64,000 bases of DNA from Shinisaurus crocodilurus (taxonomy: Eukaryota > Chordata > Lepidosauria > Squamata > Shinisauridae): assembly GCA_021292165.1 (NCBI GenBank), contig CM037879.1:117315359-117379358 (forward strand), written 5' to 3'. The notes under the pieces are model-generated. The model was not told where the DNA came from. It saw only the letters and a list, made by a program, of their open reading frames with translations, and did not search any database. Below are positions 34,314 through 44,993 of this stretch, piece by piece. Every line of letters starts with the position of its first letter. Within the stretch, counting starts at the first letter, position 1. The position numbers and the translations under genes were made by a program.

Positions 34314-35312
34314 CAGGGATGGGGACTCGGACTCGAGGACTCGACTCGTGAGTCGGACTGAGTCCCCCCTCTGACTCGACTCAGACTCGAGTCCCAATAT
34401 TTTTAATGGGACTCGAGACTCGACTCGGGACTCAAGACCAAGGACTCTTCAACATCCCTGGGCTGTGCCAGAAGGAGTGGAGAGGAGCGTGATTGCCGGC
34501 AAAGAGCGCATGGAAGCGAGGTGTGCCGCTGCTCGGCCACTATGGACGGCTACCAGGAGTGCAGCCCCAACAGTGTGTCAAGATTTATTTTGATTGATGT
34601 GTTGCGTACTTGGGAGAGGCAGAAGAAGGACCTGAGATTACTCTGTGTGGCTGCTGAGTGTGTTTCTGGTTCCAGCAAGTTCATCACCAGTGGAGCGGGT
34701 GTTCAGTGAAGGTGGAATTGTGATGAGATCTCACCGTTCCAGAATGGGGGCCAAAGATTTAGAAAAAATCATGTTCCTCAAATGCAACATGGATAAGTTT
34801 TAGGAAGTACAGCAAGTTTATTTTTTAAAATCATTTTTCTAAAATGCAACCTTTCAGACATTTTGGGTTTGGCTGCCTCTGCCTGCCTGTCTGGGGTTCC
34901 CAGCCTCCTCTGCCTGCCCGGTCTCTTCTTGACCAGTTCAACAGTTGAATTGTCCAAGACAAAGGCCTCTGCCTGCCTGCTTTGGGGTTCCCTGCCTCCT
35001 CTGCCTGCCTGGTTATTTTGGGTTTTTCTGCCTGGTCTGTTCTTGCCAAAATCAGTTGCAGAGTTTTGAAATAAAAAGGCACACGTGCTTAGAATTTATT
35101 TAAACCACACATCTGAAGTAGCCTTCTTTTGTTGGGAAAACCCCCCATTGATTTTAATAGGGACTCGTGGAGTCAGCTTTGGGAGTGACTCGTGACTCGT
35201 GACTCGTGAGTCACCATTTTGGACCAAGGACTCGGACTCGGACTCAAGACTCGGGTCCAAAGACTCGTGACTCGACTTGTGACTCGAGACCAAGGACTCT
35301 TCAACATCCCTG
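34314..35312. mobile_element. hAT DNA transposon nested in another hAT
   Basis: A 999-bp element with CAGGGATG at the left and the reverse of CAGGGATG at the right. Flanking 8-mers are GCTTTTGC (34306-34313) and GCTTTTAC (35313-35320), 7 of 8 identical. Subterminal zones (34320-34450, 35165-35300) are dense in GACTCG/CGAGTC, arranged as inverted arrays that end in GACCAAGGACTCTTCAAC. They would fold back and could bind transposase cooperatively. The interior holds a transposase C-terminal relic and a pair of GCCTCTGCCTGCCTG... duplications (34870-35000). Confidence 0.88.
34590..34803 (+). pseudogene. hAT transposase C-terminal dimerisation-domain relic
   Basis: The last 43 codons (34672-34803) read PASSSPVERVFSEGGIVM... 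and end LEKIMFLKCNMDKF-stop, the hATC (hAT family C-terminal dimerisation) signature. The preceding codons (34590-34668, VLRTWERQKKDLRLLCVAAE) are in a different frame, so a one-base frameshift lies near 34668-34671, at the CTGGTT run. The catalytic core (DDE residues) and BED zinc finger upstream are absent: only ~70 codons remain of a protein normally 600-700 residues long. It lies inside the inner hAT on its + strand and cannot supply transposase. Confidence 0.88.
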
Positions 35313-35700
35313 GCTTTTACACAATTAATGTGATTTTTGCTATTGCATGCATGCTGATAATTTGAACCTTGGCTCATACTCCGTTTGTTTGAGGGCAACA
35401 CATGCAGCACTCAGGTCAACTGTTAGGGCTTTACATCCAAGCCATGCTCTGTGCATCATTCTTCAAAATCTTTTAAATGTGATAACAATGTAGAAAAGAA
35501 TTCTGTAACAGGAATTCTAGAATAAAATCATTCTGTTCCACACTGTGAGAAAGAACAAGTCAACAAGATTATCATTAGTGTTTTGCAGAAGGGGACGGTC
35601 TTTTCGCAATCTGGTGACCAATGGCTTGAGTGCCCACAGAGAGGTCCCTGCGTGCCAGCTGTGGCACCCGTGCCATAGGTTCGCCATCACTGTCCTAATT

Positions 35701-36959
35701 CTTCTGGATCTGTGGAAAAAAATGTCTGAGCTGAAGCAGCTGTAGGTGCATCAATTAGTAAAAAAGAACCTGGGGAACTGGATGCTTAAAATCCTCAGGA
35801 GGACTGCAGCCGAGGACAAATGTTCCATTTGCCAAATAGGAAGAATGTTTTTAATATCATGTGTCTGACATGTAACTTATAGAGCTTCTAGGCTGGAAGA
35901 GGAAGTGGGCAGTTATATTACAGTCCTGCACATACATGAATGAAAAACTAGTAACCAACTGCTCAGGTTATGTATGATATATCCTTGCATTATAGATCAG
36001 GATGTATTCGGAATTCCAGCTGTGTATAGTTTTTCACCCAACTTGTTTTACCCTATAGCTGGGTCGAAGTCCAACATCTGGGAGTCGAAGTCCAACATCT
36101 GGAAAGTCAAGGGTTCCCCACCCCTGCAGCCTTAGAATATCCTAACTAGTGATGCCGCCAAATTTTGTAATTGGTTGGCTTGTTGGTCGAAACTCGTCTG
36201 TTCGTAACAGAGTTGTGTGCAAAGGGCCTCTCAAAATTTTCCAAAGTATTTGTGGGCAGAGAACTTGGGTGAACAATTTCACCCAATTTCTCCAGGGCAT
36301 GAGACATTCTCCAACAGTTTCTCACAGGTAGGGCTCACCATTGGTAGGGGTTGTAGCACAATGTCTTCTTTTTTTCCTAGGGATTTTTGGGGTTTTGCAC
36401 TGCTGCTGCAAGTTGCAACAGCATCAGCTCCGTTGGCTGCCTAGCCCCAATTTTGTATCCTCCACAATGCAGGTGTTGGGGGGGGGGGCAGCGTTGTGTC
36501 CAGCTCCAAGGAACAGGTGGAACAAGTGCTGTGCCGAATGTTGCTCTCCAATTTCCTGACAGTTTTCTTCCCCCATGAAGACATTTTTCTTCTCCTCATT
36601 CTCAGTACATTTTATAATTTATTTTGTATTTATTTTGGTGGCGTGTTAGTGTACCTAATTACTGCGAGGTGGTCAGGGATGCTGTGTGTGTATTTTATCC
36701 TTATGTTATACATTACTCCATTGCTCTGCTGCCTCCCAGGCTGCCTGCACTTCCTGATTTGAAAAGCCCTATGGGAGGAATTACCTTGTGATGTTTTCCC
36801 CTTGGCTTTAACTGAAGTGTGGGAAGCCAAGAAGACTACAGGCTGCAAGAGATATGATTGTACAATGAAAGGCAAGTTGATTGTTTAAAATTGTTTTTAG
36901 ATATGTGTGTGTGTGTGTGTGTGTTGTATGTTTATATGTATATGGTTTTTATAATACAT
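35701..36959. other. Intergenic sequence with faint repeat phrases
   Basis: GTCGAAGTCCAACATCTGG is tandemly duplicated at 36064-36102, a MITE trace, followed by GGGTTCCCCACCCCTG. A G-run lies at 36478-36488 and a (GT)n tract at 36904-36923. No gene is recognised. Confidence 0.5.
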
Positions 36960-37036
36960 TTTAAAGGTTTTAATCTTAGTAAACTGCCCAGAGAGCTTTG
37001 GCTATTGGGCGGTCCAGAAATCTAATACATGAAATG
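36960..37036 (+). repeat. L2-type 3' tail
   Basis: GTAAACTGCCCAGAGAGCTT, then TTGGCTATTGGGCGGTCCAG and AAATGAAATGAAAT. It is the same tail as those at 25503 (-), 39795 (-) and 41905 (+). Confidence 0.75.
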
Positions 37037-37719
37037 AAATTACAAGGACAAGACAAGAACACTCACCCACACTCCTCGGCCACCTCATAAGTAAGGTAAA
37101 CACAGGAACCCTGAACCCAACCCATGAGAATTTCTCCAAAATTTTCTTCTCCTTTGAATTTCTTTTCAAAAGCAATTTCTTTTCTATCAAACTGAATGAG
37201 AATGGTAAATTTTTTTTAAAAAAATGGAGGATAAATTTTCAGCACAGCACTAGTTCGGAATGCTTAGTAAGCCTGGAGTGATACATTATGGATTGTAGCA
37301 AGCCTGAACTGATATATTATGAAGTTGCTATTAAGTCTGGAATTGATTGAGAACTTTGGAGAACGTGCAGTCTGCATTGAAACAATGCCATTTCTGCACA
37401 TGCGCCGAGTTGGTTGGCTTAACCTTTGAATGATCCAGTGTGTCCACTGCTGCTTCCCTTGTCGCTGCCTCCACCACAGCACTAGCTCTTTAAGAAGGAG
37501 GAGAACTGTGGGTCCATCTTCTTCTCTCTTCCATCCATATACTGACAATTGGCGAATAAATATCACATAATGCAGGGAGGCCATGCAAAAACAACCAATC
37601 AGGAAGGGGGTACATAATGTGGTGACACATGACACCATGCCACACTACACAATTCCAAACTACAACTCCCAAGATGCACTTTGATATTGTGCATGAACAA
37701 GAACTCATATACAGGGAAG

Positions 37720-37880
37720 AACGCTCACTGGGGCATGCTGGGAGTTGTAGGCCAAAAACATCTGGGGACTCAAGGTTGGAGAACACTGGTCTAGACAGAA
37801 AAAAAGCCTACAACTCCCAGCATGCTGGGAGTTGTAGGTTTTTTTTCTGTCTAGACTTACATAGGATTGTGCCTTAAAAG
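37720..37880. mobile_element. Chimeric hAT MITE debris with a 66-bp near-perfect palindrome
   Basis: 37734-37788 is the right arm of the 30222-type MITE (GGCATGCTGGGAGTTGTAGG ... GGAGAACACTG). At 37790-37855 a 66-bp palindrome follows, with 33-base arms starting TCTAGACAGAAAAAAA and one mismatch, centred on GCATGC. The right flank TTACATAGGATTGTGCCTTA matches the terminus of the foldback at 24544-25191. Two unrelated MITE families are thus fused end to end. Confidence 0.8.
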
Positions 37881-39335
37881 TAGTAGCAGTGGCTTGAAAC
37901 TTTGTGTACATTACAATTGCCTTCTAAATGGACCAATGGAGGAATCTTTGGCAAAAAAAAAATTAGTGTAGACCTAGTCAGGGCTGGACTTCCCTTCAAA
38001 TGGAAACTCATCACCAATAATGTACAGTGTACAGTACTCCAGTCCATCCATATATCCAGGGCCTATTTTGATACCTTGTTTTCCATCTCTGTGGTTTTCC
38101 TACATCTGTAGTGGTTAATTTCTGAAGCCTGCATGTCTCCTGTCCTGGAACTCCTTACTGCTAATCATTCCCAGATATCTTTTTGGCTAGTTATGGTTAC
38201 CCAGTGGGGTGAGGAAATCTTTCTATGTTCAGATGTATCATCATCATGATGATCACATGCCCCATGTTTAGTGCTGTCATTTACAACAAGTATCAGGATC
38301 AGGCCCTGCTAGTCAGATGCATGGTACACTTTTTATTGTATTTGATAAAATCAGTTTCCTTGTGGGGATACTAGGTAGCCACACTTTCCTTCAACCTGTG
38401 CTTAACCACCAGTTCCTCCCAAGTCTCTTCTGTCAGCCTCCAGAAAGCATAGGCGGTCAAGTTACTTATTAAACAGAAAGAAATGGCAAATTGAATATAA
38501 ATTGCAAGTCCATAATAGGATTTAATCCACCTGCTTCCATTAATTATGCAAAGAATGGCAAGAGCAGTTTAAAGTTAAGATTTGCATTGTTTTCCTTTGT
38601 CTCAAAGGAAACATTTTAAAACAAGATCTTAATTGCTAACATGTAACAGCCTGGCTTGTGTGCTTTTTTTCTCACAACTGGCCTCAGGCCAACATCTTTT
38701 CAAAGATCATCTAGAATCTATCGTCCTGCTTCTGATGTTTCCTATAAAAACAGTTTTTATGCAACACCAGGCTGTCTCTATGTGTCTTACTCAGGCTAGA
38801 TTATGTGACTTAGACCCTTAAAATCTTTCCAGGGTGGTAAGTGCAATTATAGTTTTTTTTTGCAACTTAATGCACATTCCCAGACATATTTCATTTTATA
38901 CAATATAATGTAATATGTCTTGGAAAATTTATATTTGGTGGTTTCATGGGGGGTTGGTGGGTATATGTTTAAATTTTAGTACTCTCTGTGTTGGGGGGAA
39001 AAGTAAATTTGCATGGACTATCTGTTTTTGTCAAGGGTGCTGCCAAAAGCTGCTGACAAACAGAAATGGGAAGAATCATCTAAAACATTTTGAGCTGTTT
39101 AACACTGAATGGGTTCAATACTGATTAGTGGGGGCAAAGCCCACTTAAACGGATGCGGCCCTGTTAATTACAATGGGGAAAAGGCTGTGTACAGGATCAC
39201 TGCATCTATGCTACAGCAAGGAAGGAAAAGCATTGATTTATCTATCACATGTGTTCCTGGCATTATTTGTATTTGGTAAGCACGGGTAGGGGGACCCAAT
39301 CTCATGAAGAGAAAAAAAACAATGGATAAGGGCAG
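37881..39335. other. Intergenic sequence, nothing recognised
   Basis: AT-rich; short ORFs of 60-70 codons lack any signature. A direct ATGATGATCA-like cluster at about 38230-38250 is low-complexity. Confidence 0.5.
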
Positions 39336-39415
39336 CCTACTCCAACCTGGTGCCCTACAGATGTGTTGGACTACAATTCCCTTCATCCCCCTGCCAGCCC
39401 ATGGGGAAGCCTGAG
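39336..39415. mobile_element. hAT MITE half-element
   Basis: CTCCAACCTGGTGCCCTACAG, GATGTGTTGGACTACAATTC and CCTTCATCCCCCTGCCAGCC are the phrases of the common MITE family at 44672-44808 and 50672-50735. The second arm is missing. Confidence 0.5.
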
Positions 39416-39794
39416 TTAGACCCTGCTGAATGGAACTGGAAGTATGATGGTATGAGTGCTGCAGATCTACTTTACATGGATAGATATTTCGGGTACCAGC
39501 CACCCCCATCACCAAGTATCTCTGAGGGTGGGTCATCAGTACAGTTAGGCTTTCCTTAAGTAGAATCTTTACTGAGGCCTATTTAAATATATTGCTCTGA
39601 GTCTGATGCTTTGTCTTGCCTTCTAAAATAACACCATGAAAGGTGAACTGCGCATACGCAGGCAGGGCTTTAGAAATGTTCATGCCATCTATAATGTACA
39701 GCCTATGTTGCTGTATATTAACTTAGGAAAGAAATAAGATCTTGGAGCATTTTCACTTTCAATTTTTTAAAAAAGCAAGTTTCTATCAGTCACC

Positions 39795-39870
39795 TATTTA
39801 TTTATTTATTTCATTTCTATACCACCCAATAGCTGAAGTTCTCTGGGCGGTTTACAATTATAAAACAATT
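39795..39870 (-). repeat. L2-type 3' tail, reversed
   Basis: (TATT)n, then ATTTCATTTCTATACCACCC and GAAGTTCTCTGGGCGGTTTAC. It is close to the tail at 25503. Confidence 0.75.
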
Positions 39871-40089
39871 ACCTTTGGAGCAGGAAGTGAGTTGTTCTTG
39901 TTATAGGCTCAGGAACAAGAAATGATGTGAGATAAAATTCTCATTGAATGAGGCTATGCAGTCAATGCCAGTACACATCAGTCTTACCTCCCCCACCAGT
40001 GCCCCCCCAGTTCCCATATCCCTAGACTTATACGTTTCACTTTCTAACCCAGTTCCTACAAACTAGTTCCAACTTTGAAATGGACAGGT

Positions 40090-40330
40090 TTTGCTCTTAG
40101 GGTGGAGAGGAAGAAGTGAAAGTGAACTACAGCTTGGGACCTACTTGGCTTGGAGCTCCGCCTCCACCCCATCTTGCCTGGCTATTAAGATCACCACCAG
40201 AGGGCTTTCTCAATTGTGGCACCCAGTCTATGGAATGCGTTCTGTAGAGAGGCTTGCTGGTGCCTACTTTGCTGTTTCTTTGGTGCAGACAGGCAGGCCA
40301 ACCCTATGAAAGCAATGAAGGGAGAATCCA
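40090..40330 (+). mobile_element. L2-type LINE C-terminal fragment
   Basis: Around 40185-40270 the + strand reads ITTRGLSQLWHPVYGMRSVE in one frame and APSLWNAFCRE in another, a frameshifted L2 C-terminal signature ((K/R)AFSVVAPSLWNxL). It is isolated from the larger LINE that starts at 40790. Confidence 0.65.
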
Positions 40331-40789
40331 TGGTGGAGGAGGAACTACCACTACCAAAGCCCTGCTGGGCTCATGCTGGCCAGGGTATTGGTGGGGGAGA
40401 CAGCTGAAGGGAAAATTAAGTATGCCGCTCCAGGGCTGGTGCATTTTCTTTCCCTTCTCAGTAGTGTGTTGGGAATCTTCCCCTAATATTCTGCAACATC
40501 CCCCCTTCTCCACACAATGAGGAGGTCTCCGTGGGGGAACGCCCTAAACCACCCATGGAGAGAGAGTTCTGTAATATCTTATGGCCACTAGGATACCTTC
40601 CCAGGCACCATAAAATTGAGTCCCTAGGTCCTTTTGATTTTCCAAGGCTTTTCATTTTAAACTAATAGGGTTTTTTTTCTTTACTGCTGCTACCTTTTAA
40701 AAATATTTAAAATGTTTAACCTTATTGTCTTTTAAGATTTTGTATTGGTTTTATTGTGAGTGCCTTACTAGCCTCCTCTTTGGTCTGGT

Positions 40790-43700
40790 GGTGCTCTTGT
40801 TAAATGCCAAGTTGGTTGTATTTCCTTCATCCATGGCTTGATTGTGGATGAGGTGGCCAACATAGTGCGTACAACTGACACCTGGGTTGGGAAGAAGTCT
40901 CTCCCAGATATGCTTTCCTGGGTAGTCTGTTCAACATCAGAAGACAACTGGGCAGGGAGAGTTGTTATAGAAGTTGTTATAGAAATTCCATCTCTCTCTC
41001 TCTTTCTCAAGGCTTCCTGTCCATTCAATTGCCAATCTAGAGTCCTTGTATCCTGTGCTGGGCACTCAGGACAAATTAGGGATTCCATTGGCAAACCACC
41101 CACTCTGCTGCCCAACAGTTTCCCTATCTGACCTGACAGAGGTGGTCACAGATTTAATGTGGAGGACTCCCAGATGGTTTGGGGGGACTTCAACATCCAT
41201 ATCAGGGTCGCCAGGGCTGCTCAGGACTTCATGGCTGCCATGACAACCATGGGACTGTCCCAGTGCACAATACCCAATGCATGTAGCTGCTCACACCCAG
41301 GATTTGGCTTTCTCTACTGGACAGGAAGATGGTGATCTAAAAGTAGGTGATCTTGCATCTATTCCCCTGTCATGGTCAGACCACTTCCTGTTAAGATTTA
41401 GGCTTGCAGCAGCTATTCCTCCAGGCAGGGCTGTGGGACCTATTAGGATGCTCCACCCTCAGAGGCTAAGGGATTCCAATGGATTCTAGAGGATATAGGG
41501 GGTTTTCTGGCTAGTGTGGTCAGTGCTCCTGTCAAAGCTCTGGTCACTCTGTGGAATATGGAGATGAGCTGGGCATGATAATTCCTGAGTATCCCCTCTA
41601 CTTTGCAGAGGTCAAATGAAGGAAACTAGGAGATGAATGAAATGCAGGTGGAGGAAAACTACTCTCAAATCCAATCAAACACAAATAAGAGTTCAGTATC
41701 GAAACTAGTCTGTGGTAGTGATGAAGGAGAGGAAGCAATTTTCTCCTTCATTATTGCAACCTCTCGGTGTTGTCCAGCCAAGATTTTCCAAGGCATTTGA
41801 GGCCTTTTGGGTTCTGGCCTGGTGAGAGGTCTGACAGAACCTTCGTGAGCATGATGTGACATGATTGCAAAGTATTTTGAGGATAAAATCACTCATATCC
41901 ATCATTTGTAAATAGCTTTGGCTATTGGGCAGTATAGAAGTGTAATAAATGAAATGAATTGACTTAGGGTAGTATCCTGTTGTGCCCATGCACTCGTGGG
42001 ATCCACTGCTCACACAGTGGGGCTTTTGCAGTTCTAAAATAGTCTGACGTGAGTTGAAATGCTCGTTTCCAGAACAGGGCAAGTCAGTGAAGCTCACAGA
42101 GGGGAGTACACTGACCTGTCCTGATCCAGAAACCAGCATTTTCACTCATTTCAGGGGTTATTTTTAGGGCCAAAGCCCCATTGAGCAAGCAGTGGCTCCT
42201 GCAAGCATAACCAGAGCAGCCCCATTGGATACTGCCTTTTGATTCCGCTGTTCAGGCATTGTGTCCATCTGGTCAGACATTGTTGAGGGCCCAAAGATGT
42301 GGACAAGGTGTTTGGTAAAGTTTGACCAGCCACCTGTTTGCTTCCCCCTTGCCCCTCATGACATATTACACCTAGTAGGGAGTGGATAATTGGCTATAAA
42401 TTCTTCCTTATTGAAGGGAGTGGTCCCAGCCTCCTTAAAGGAGGCAGTAGTGATGAGACCACTTCTGGTAAAAAAGAATACATGCTTAGACCCAGAAGAT
42501 CTGAATAATTATAGGCCAGGGCTAATATCCCCTTCTTGGACAAGGTGCTCAAATGGGTGGGGGCCAATCAGATCCAGATACCCTTGAATGAAATGGACTT
42601 TCTAGATCTATTTCAGTTGAAATGCCTGGTTTTGGCATGGAAACTACCTTGGTCACCCTATGGAATGACCCTTATTGGAAGAGACTGAGAGGGACCCTGT
42701 TGATTCTCCTGAACCTCTCAGCAGCTTTTGATACCATTGACCATGGTATCCTTCTGGAGAGGTTTTCTGAGTTGGATGTGGGTGGTACAGCTTTGCAGTG
42801 CTTCTGCTCATACTTGGATGGCTATTTACAGAAGGTGGTGTTGGGGCACTTCTGCTCAACCATATGGCATTTATGCTTTGGGGTCGCAAAAGATTCCACC
42901 TTGTTCCACACTATTGAAACCACTGAGTGAGGTCATTTGGAGATTTAGAATGCAATACCACAAGTATGCCGTTGACACACAGTTCTGTCTCTCTTTTTCA
43001 TCAGGTCCAGGTGAGGCAGTGGAAGTGATTAATCAGTGCCTGGCTGTGCTAATGGACTAGATGAGGGCCAATAAACTGAAGCTCAATCCCAACAAGATGG
43101 AGGTACTGCTGGTGGGTGGTTTGTCTCTCCAGGTGAATTGTGTTCAACCTGTTCTGGAAGGGGTTGCATTCCTCCTAAAGGATCAAGTTCATAGCTTAGA
43201 GGTGGTTGTAGATCCTACTTCCTCACTAGAAGCACAAGTGTCTTCTATGGCCAGAGCACCCTTTACCAGTTTAGGCTGGTATGCCAGCTACAACCCTACC
43301 TGGATAGAGACTTCCCAGCTTCAGTGATCCATGCCCTGGTAACCTCCCAGTTAGAATACTGCAATGCATTGTATGTGGGGCTGCCCTTGAAGATGATCCA
43401 GAAACTTTAGTTAGTACAAAATATGTCAGCTAAGGTACTGACTGGAACTGGCCATTATGACTGTATAACACCAGTATTGTACCATCTTCACTGGTTCCCA
43501 GTTTGTTTCCTGGATCAATTCAAGGTGCTGTTGTTAACGTATAAAGCCCTTCACAGTTTGGGGCCACAGTATCTAAAGGACTGTGTCTTTCCATATGTTC
43601 TTGGCCATTAATATACTGAGTTTTCATGGGTGGCTACTTGTGAGCAGACCTTTTCTGTGGTGGCCTCCAAATTGTGAAATACCCTCCCTAAAGAGGTCAT

Positions 43701-44030
43701 TCTGACACCTACTTTGTTGACTTTTCAGTGCCAAGCAAATACCTTTTTATTCTCCCAGGCCTTAAAAAAAAACAACTTAACTGCTCCTTGTTTTGTTTTT
43801 ATTTTTAATTGTATGTTTAAAGCTGCATTTTAAAATTATCATTTCCCATGTTTTAGCTGCTTTATTTTAAAATTATTTTAAAGTATTGTTGTTGCTGCTC
43901 TTAAATTCTGTTTCTTTAAATGTTGAATTTTTATCACTGATTTTATTGTATTTGTTATTATTTATGTTTACCTGAGAGTTTTGGCTATAGGGCAATACAT
44001 ACATTGAATTAATAGTAATAGTAATAATAA
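40790..44030 (+). mobile_element. Degenerate L2-type LINE (endonuclease to 3' end)
   Basis: The protein order is that of an L2-group ORF2. Endonuclease remains start at LLNAK / ADTWVGKKSLP-type (40795-40900), then GDFNIHI-type at about 41190 and THTQDLAFSTG...SWSDHFLLRF (41285-41400, the SDH motif). Reverse transcriptase follows: DPEDLNNYRPGLI (42490-42530), motif A LLILLNLSAAFDTIDHGIL (42700-42755), motif C at 42964-42975 as YAVD instead of YADD, then MRANKLKLNPNKMEVLLVGG (43061-43120). C-terminal remains are VLYHLHWFPVCF and YKALHSLGPQYL (43470-43590). An extra L2-type tail at 41905-41955 and unrelated sequence to ~42330 interrupt it. Frameshifts, an in-frame stop at 43058 and the lost Asp make it inactive. 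Confidence 0.9.
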
Positions 44031-44031
44031 T

Positions 44032-44100
<69 letters not shown>

Positions 44101-44118
44101 CATCATCCCCATCATCAT
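44031..44118. repeat. (ATT)n(ATC)n microsatellite
   Basis: TTATTATTATT runs directly into ATCATCATC, probably grown from the 3' end of the preceding LINE. Confidence 0.95.
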
Positions 44119-44671
44119 CTGTGCATTTTCCTAATGACAATAATTTATTATGACTCCAGAATTTGAGGGGTGTTGGTTGTTTTTATAAAATGTGAACAAT
44201 TTAACACTGAAATCTGTATCTTCTCCCCCTTTGTGTGAATGTAATGTGTATAATACGAAGTACACAACACTTGGCATTTAACTTTTTTTATTGACTTGCA
44301 CACAGAAAAGCTCTCAGATATTTTCCCAAAGAGCAAGTCCTTGATGGCACACAATGAGCACATGGGGAGTTGAAACAAATCTATTTCCATGGCAGCTCAG
44401 TTGGGAGTGGCTTTCGTTGACCTCCAATGCTGCTGCTCTTGGAAAGAAACTGCTTGATGGTTCCCCTTTATATAAGGGTGCATGTGAGTAACATAAAATA
44501 ACCTAGAAATAAATTATGATATTACTTATTCAGGTGACAGCATCTCAAGCTGTGGAGGGAAGATAACGTGTGTTTATAAGTAATATAGCATTATTGCACC
44601 TCACACCAAAGATGCTAGAGGGAATCAATAGAAGGGCTACAGTTCAGGAAGAACTTTCATACCAGATAGAG

Positions 44672-44808
44672 CAGAGGTGGGCACCTTGTGCCCTCCAGAT
44701 GTTGTTGGACTGCACTTCCCGTCATCCTTCACCATCGGCTATGCTAGCTAGGGCTGATGGGAAGTGCTGTCAAGCAACATCTGGAGAGCCACAAGTTGCC
44801 TGCTCCTG
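44672..44808. mobile_element. hAT MITE with inverted arms (137 bp)
   Basis: CAGAGGTGGGCACCTTGTGC at the left faces CAGGAGCAGGCAACTTGTGG in reverse complement at the right. Both arms have CCAGATGTTG and GACTGCACTTCCC/GACAGCACTTCCC. Flanking 8-mers (AGATAGAG and AAGGAGAG) are only partly alike, so the copy is old. Confidence 0.7.
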
Positions 44809-44906
44809 AAGGAGAGGAGCAATGTTAGCTAATTGAAAAGTCATCCCCGCTACCTGGTTTGAGTGTTGTGACTCTCTATACCTTGTTTTGACAAGAAGGT
44901 GTAGGA

Positions 44907-44993
44907 AGAATCATAGAATAGTAGAGTTGGAAGGGGCCTGTAAAGCCATTGAGTCCAACCCCCTGCTCAGTGCAGGAATCCAAGATTATTAGC
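44907..44993 (-). repeat. CR1 3' tail
   Basis: ATCATAGAATAGTAGAGTTG, GGAAGGGGCCTGTAAAGCCA and CCAACCCCCTGCTCAGTGCA, the reversed end of CR1. The same phrase occurs at 30665. Confidence 0.88.

Larger units (their letters stand above)
33770..35692. mobile_element. hAT DNA transposon (outer), CAGTGATGGCGAACC termini
   Basis: Perfect 15-bp inverted ends CAGTGATGGCGAACC lie at 33770-33784 and 35678-35692. Flanking 8-mers TCCTAGTT (33762-33769) and TCCTAATT (35693-35700) match at 7 of 8. The terminus class is known from hAT families that moved horizontally among tetrapods (OposCharlie/OC1-type); this family name is from memory and needs a search. The interior is non-coding apart from a second hAT inserted at 34314. 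Without the insert and its duplication the element is about 0.9 kb. Confidence 0.88.
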
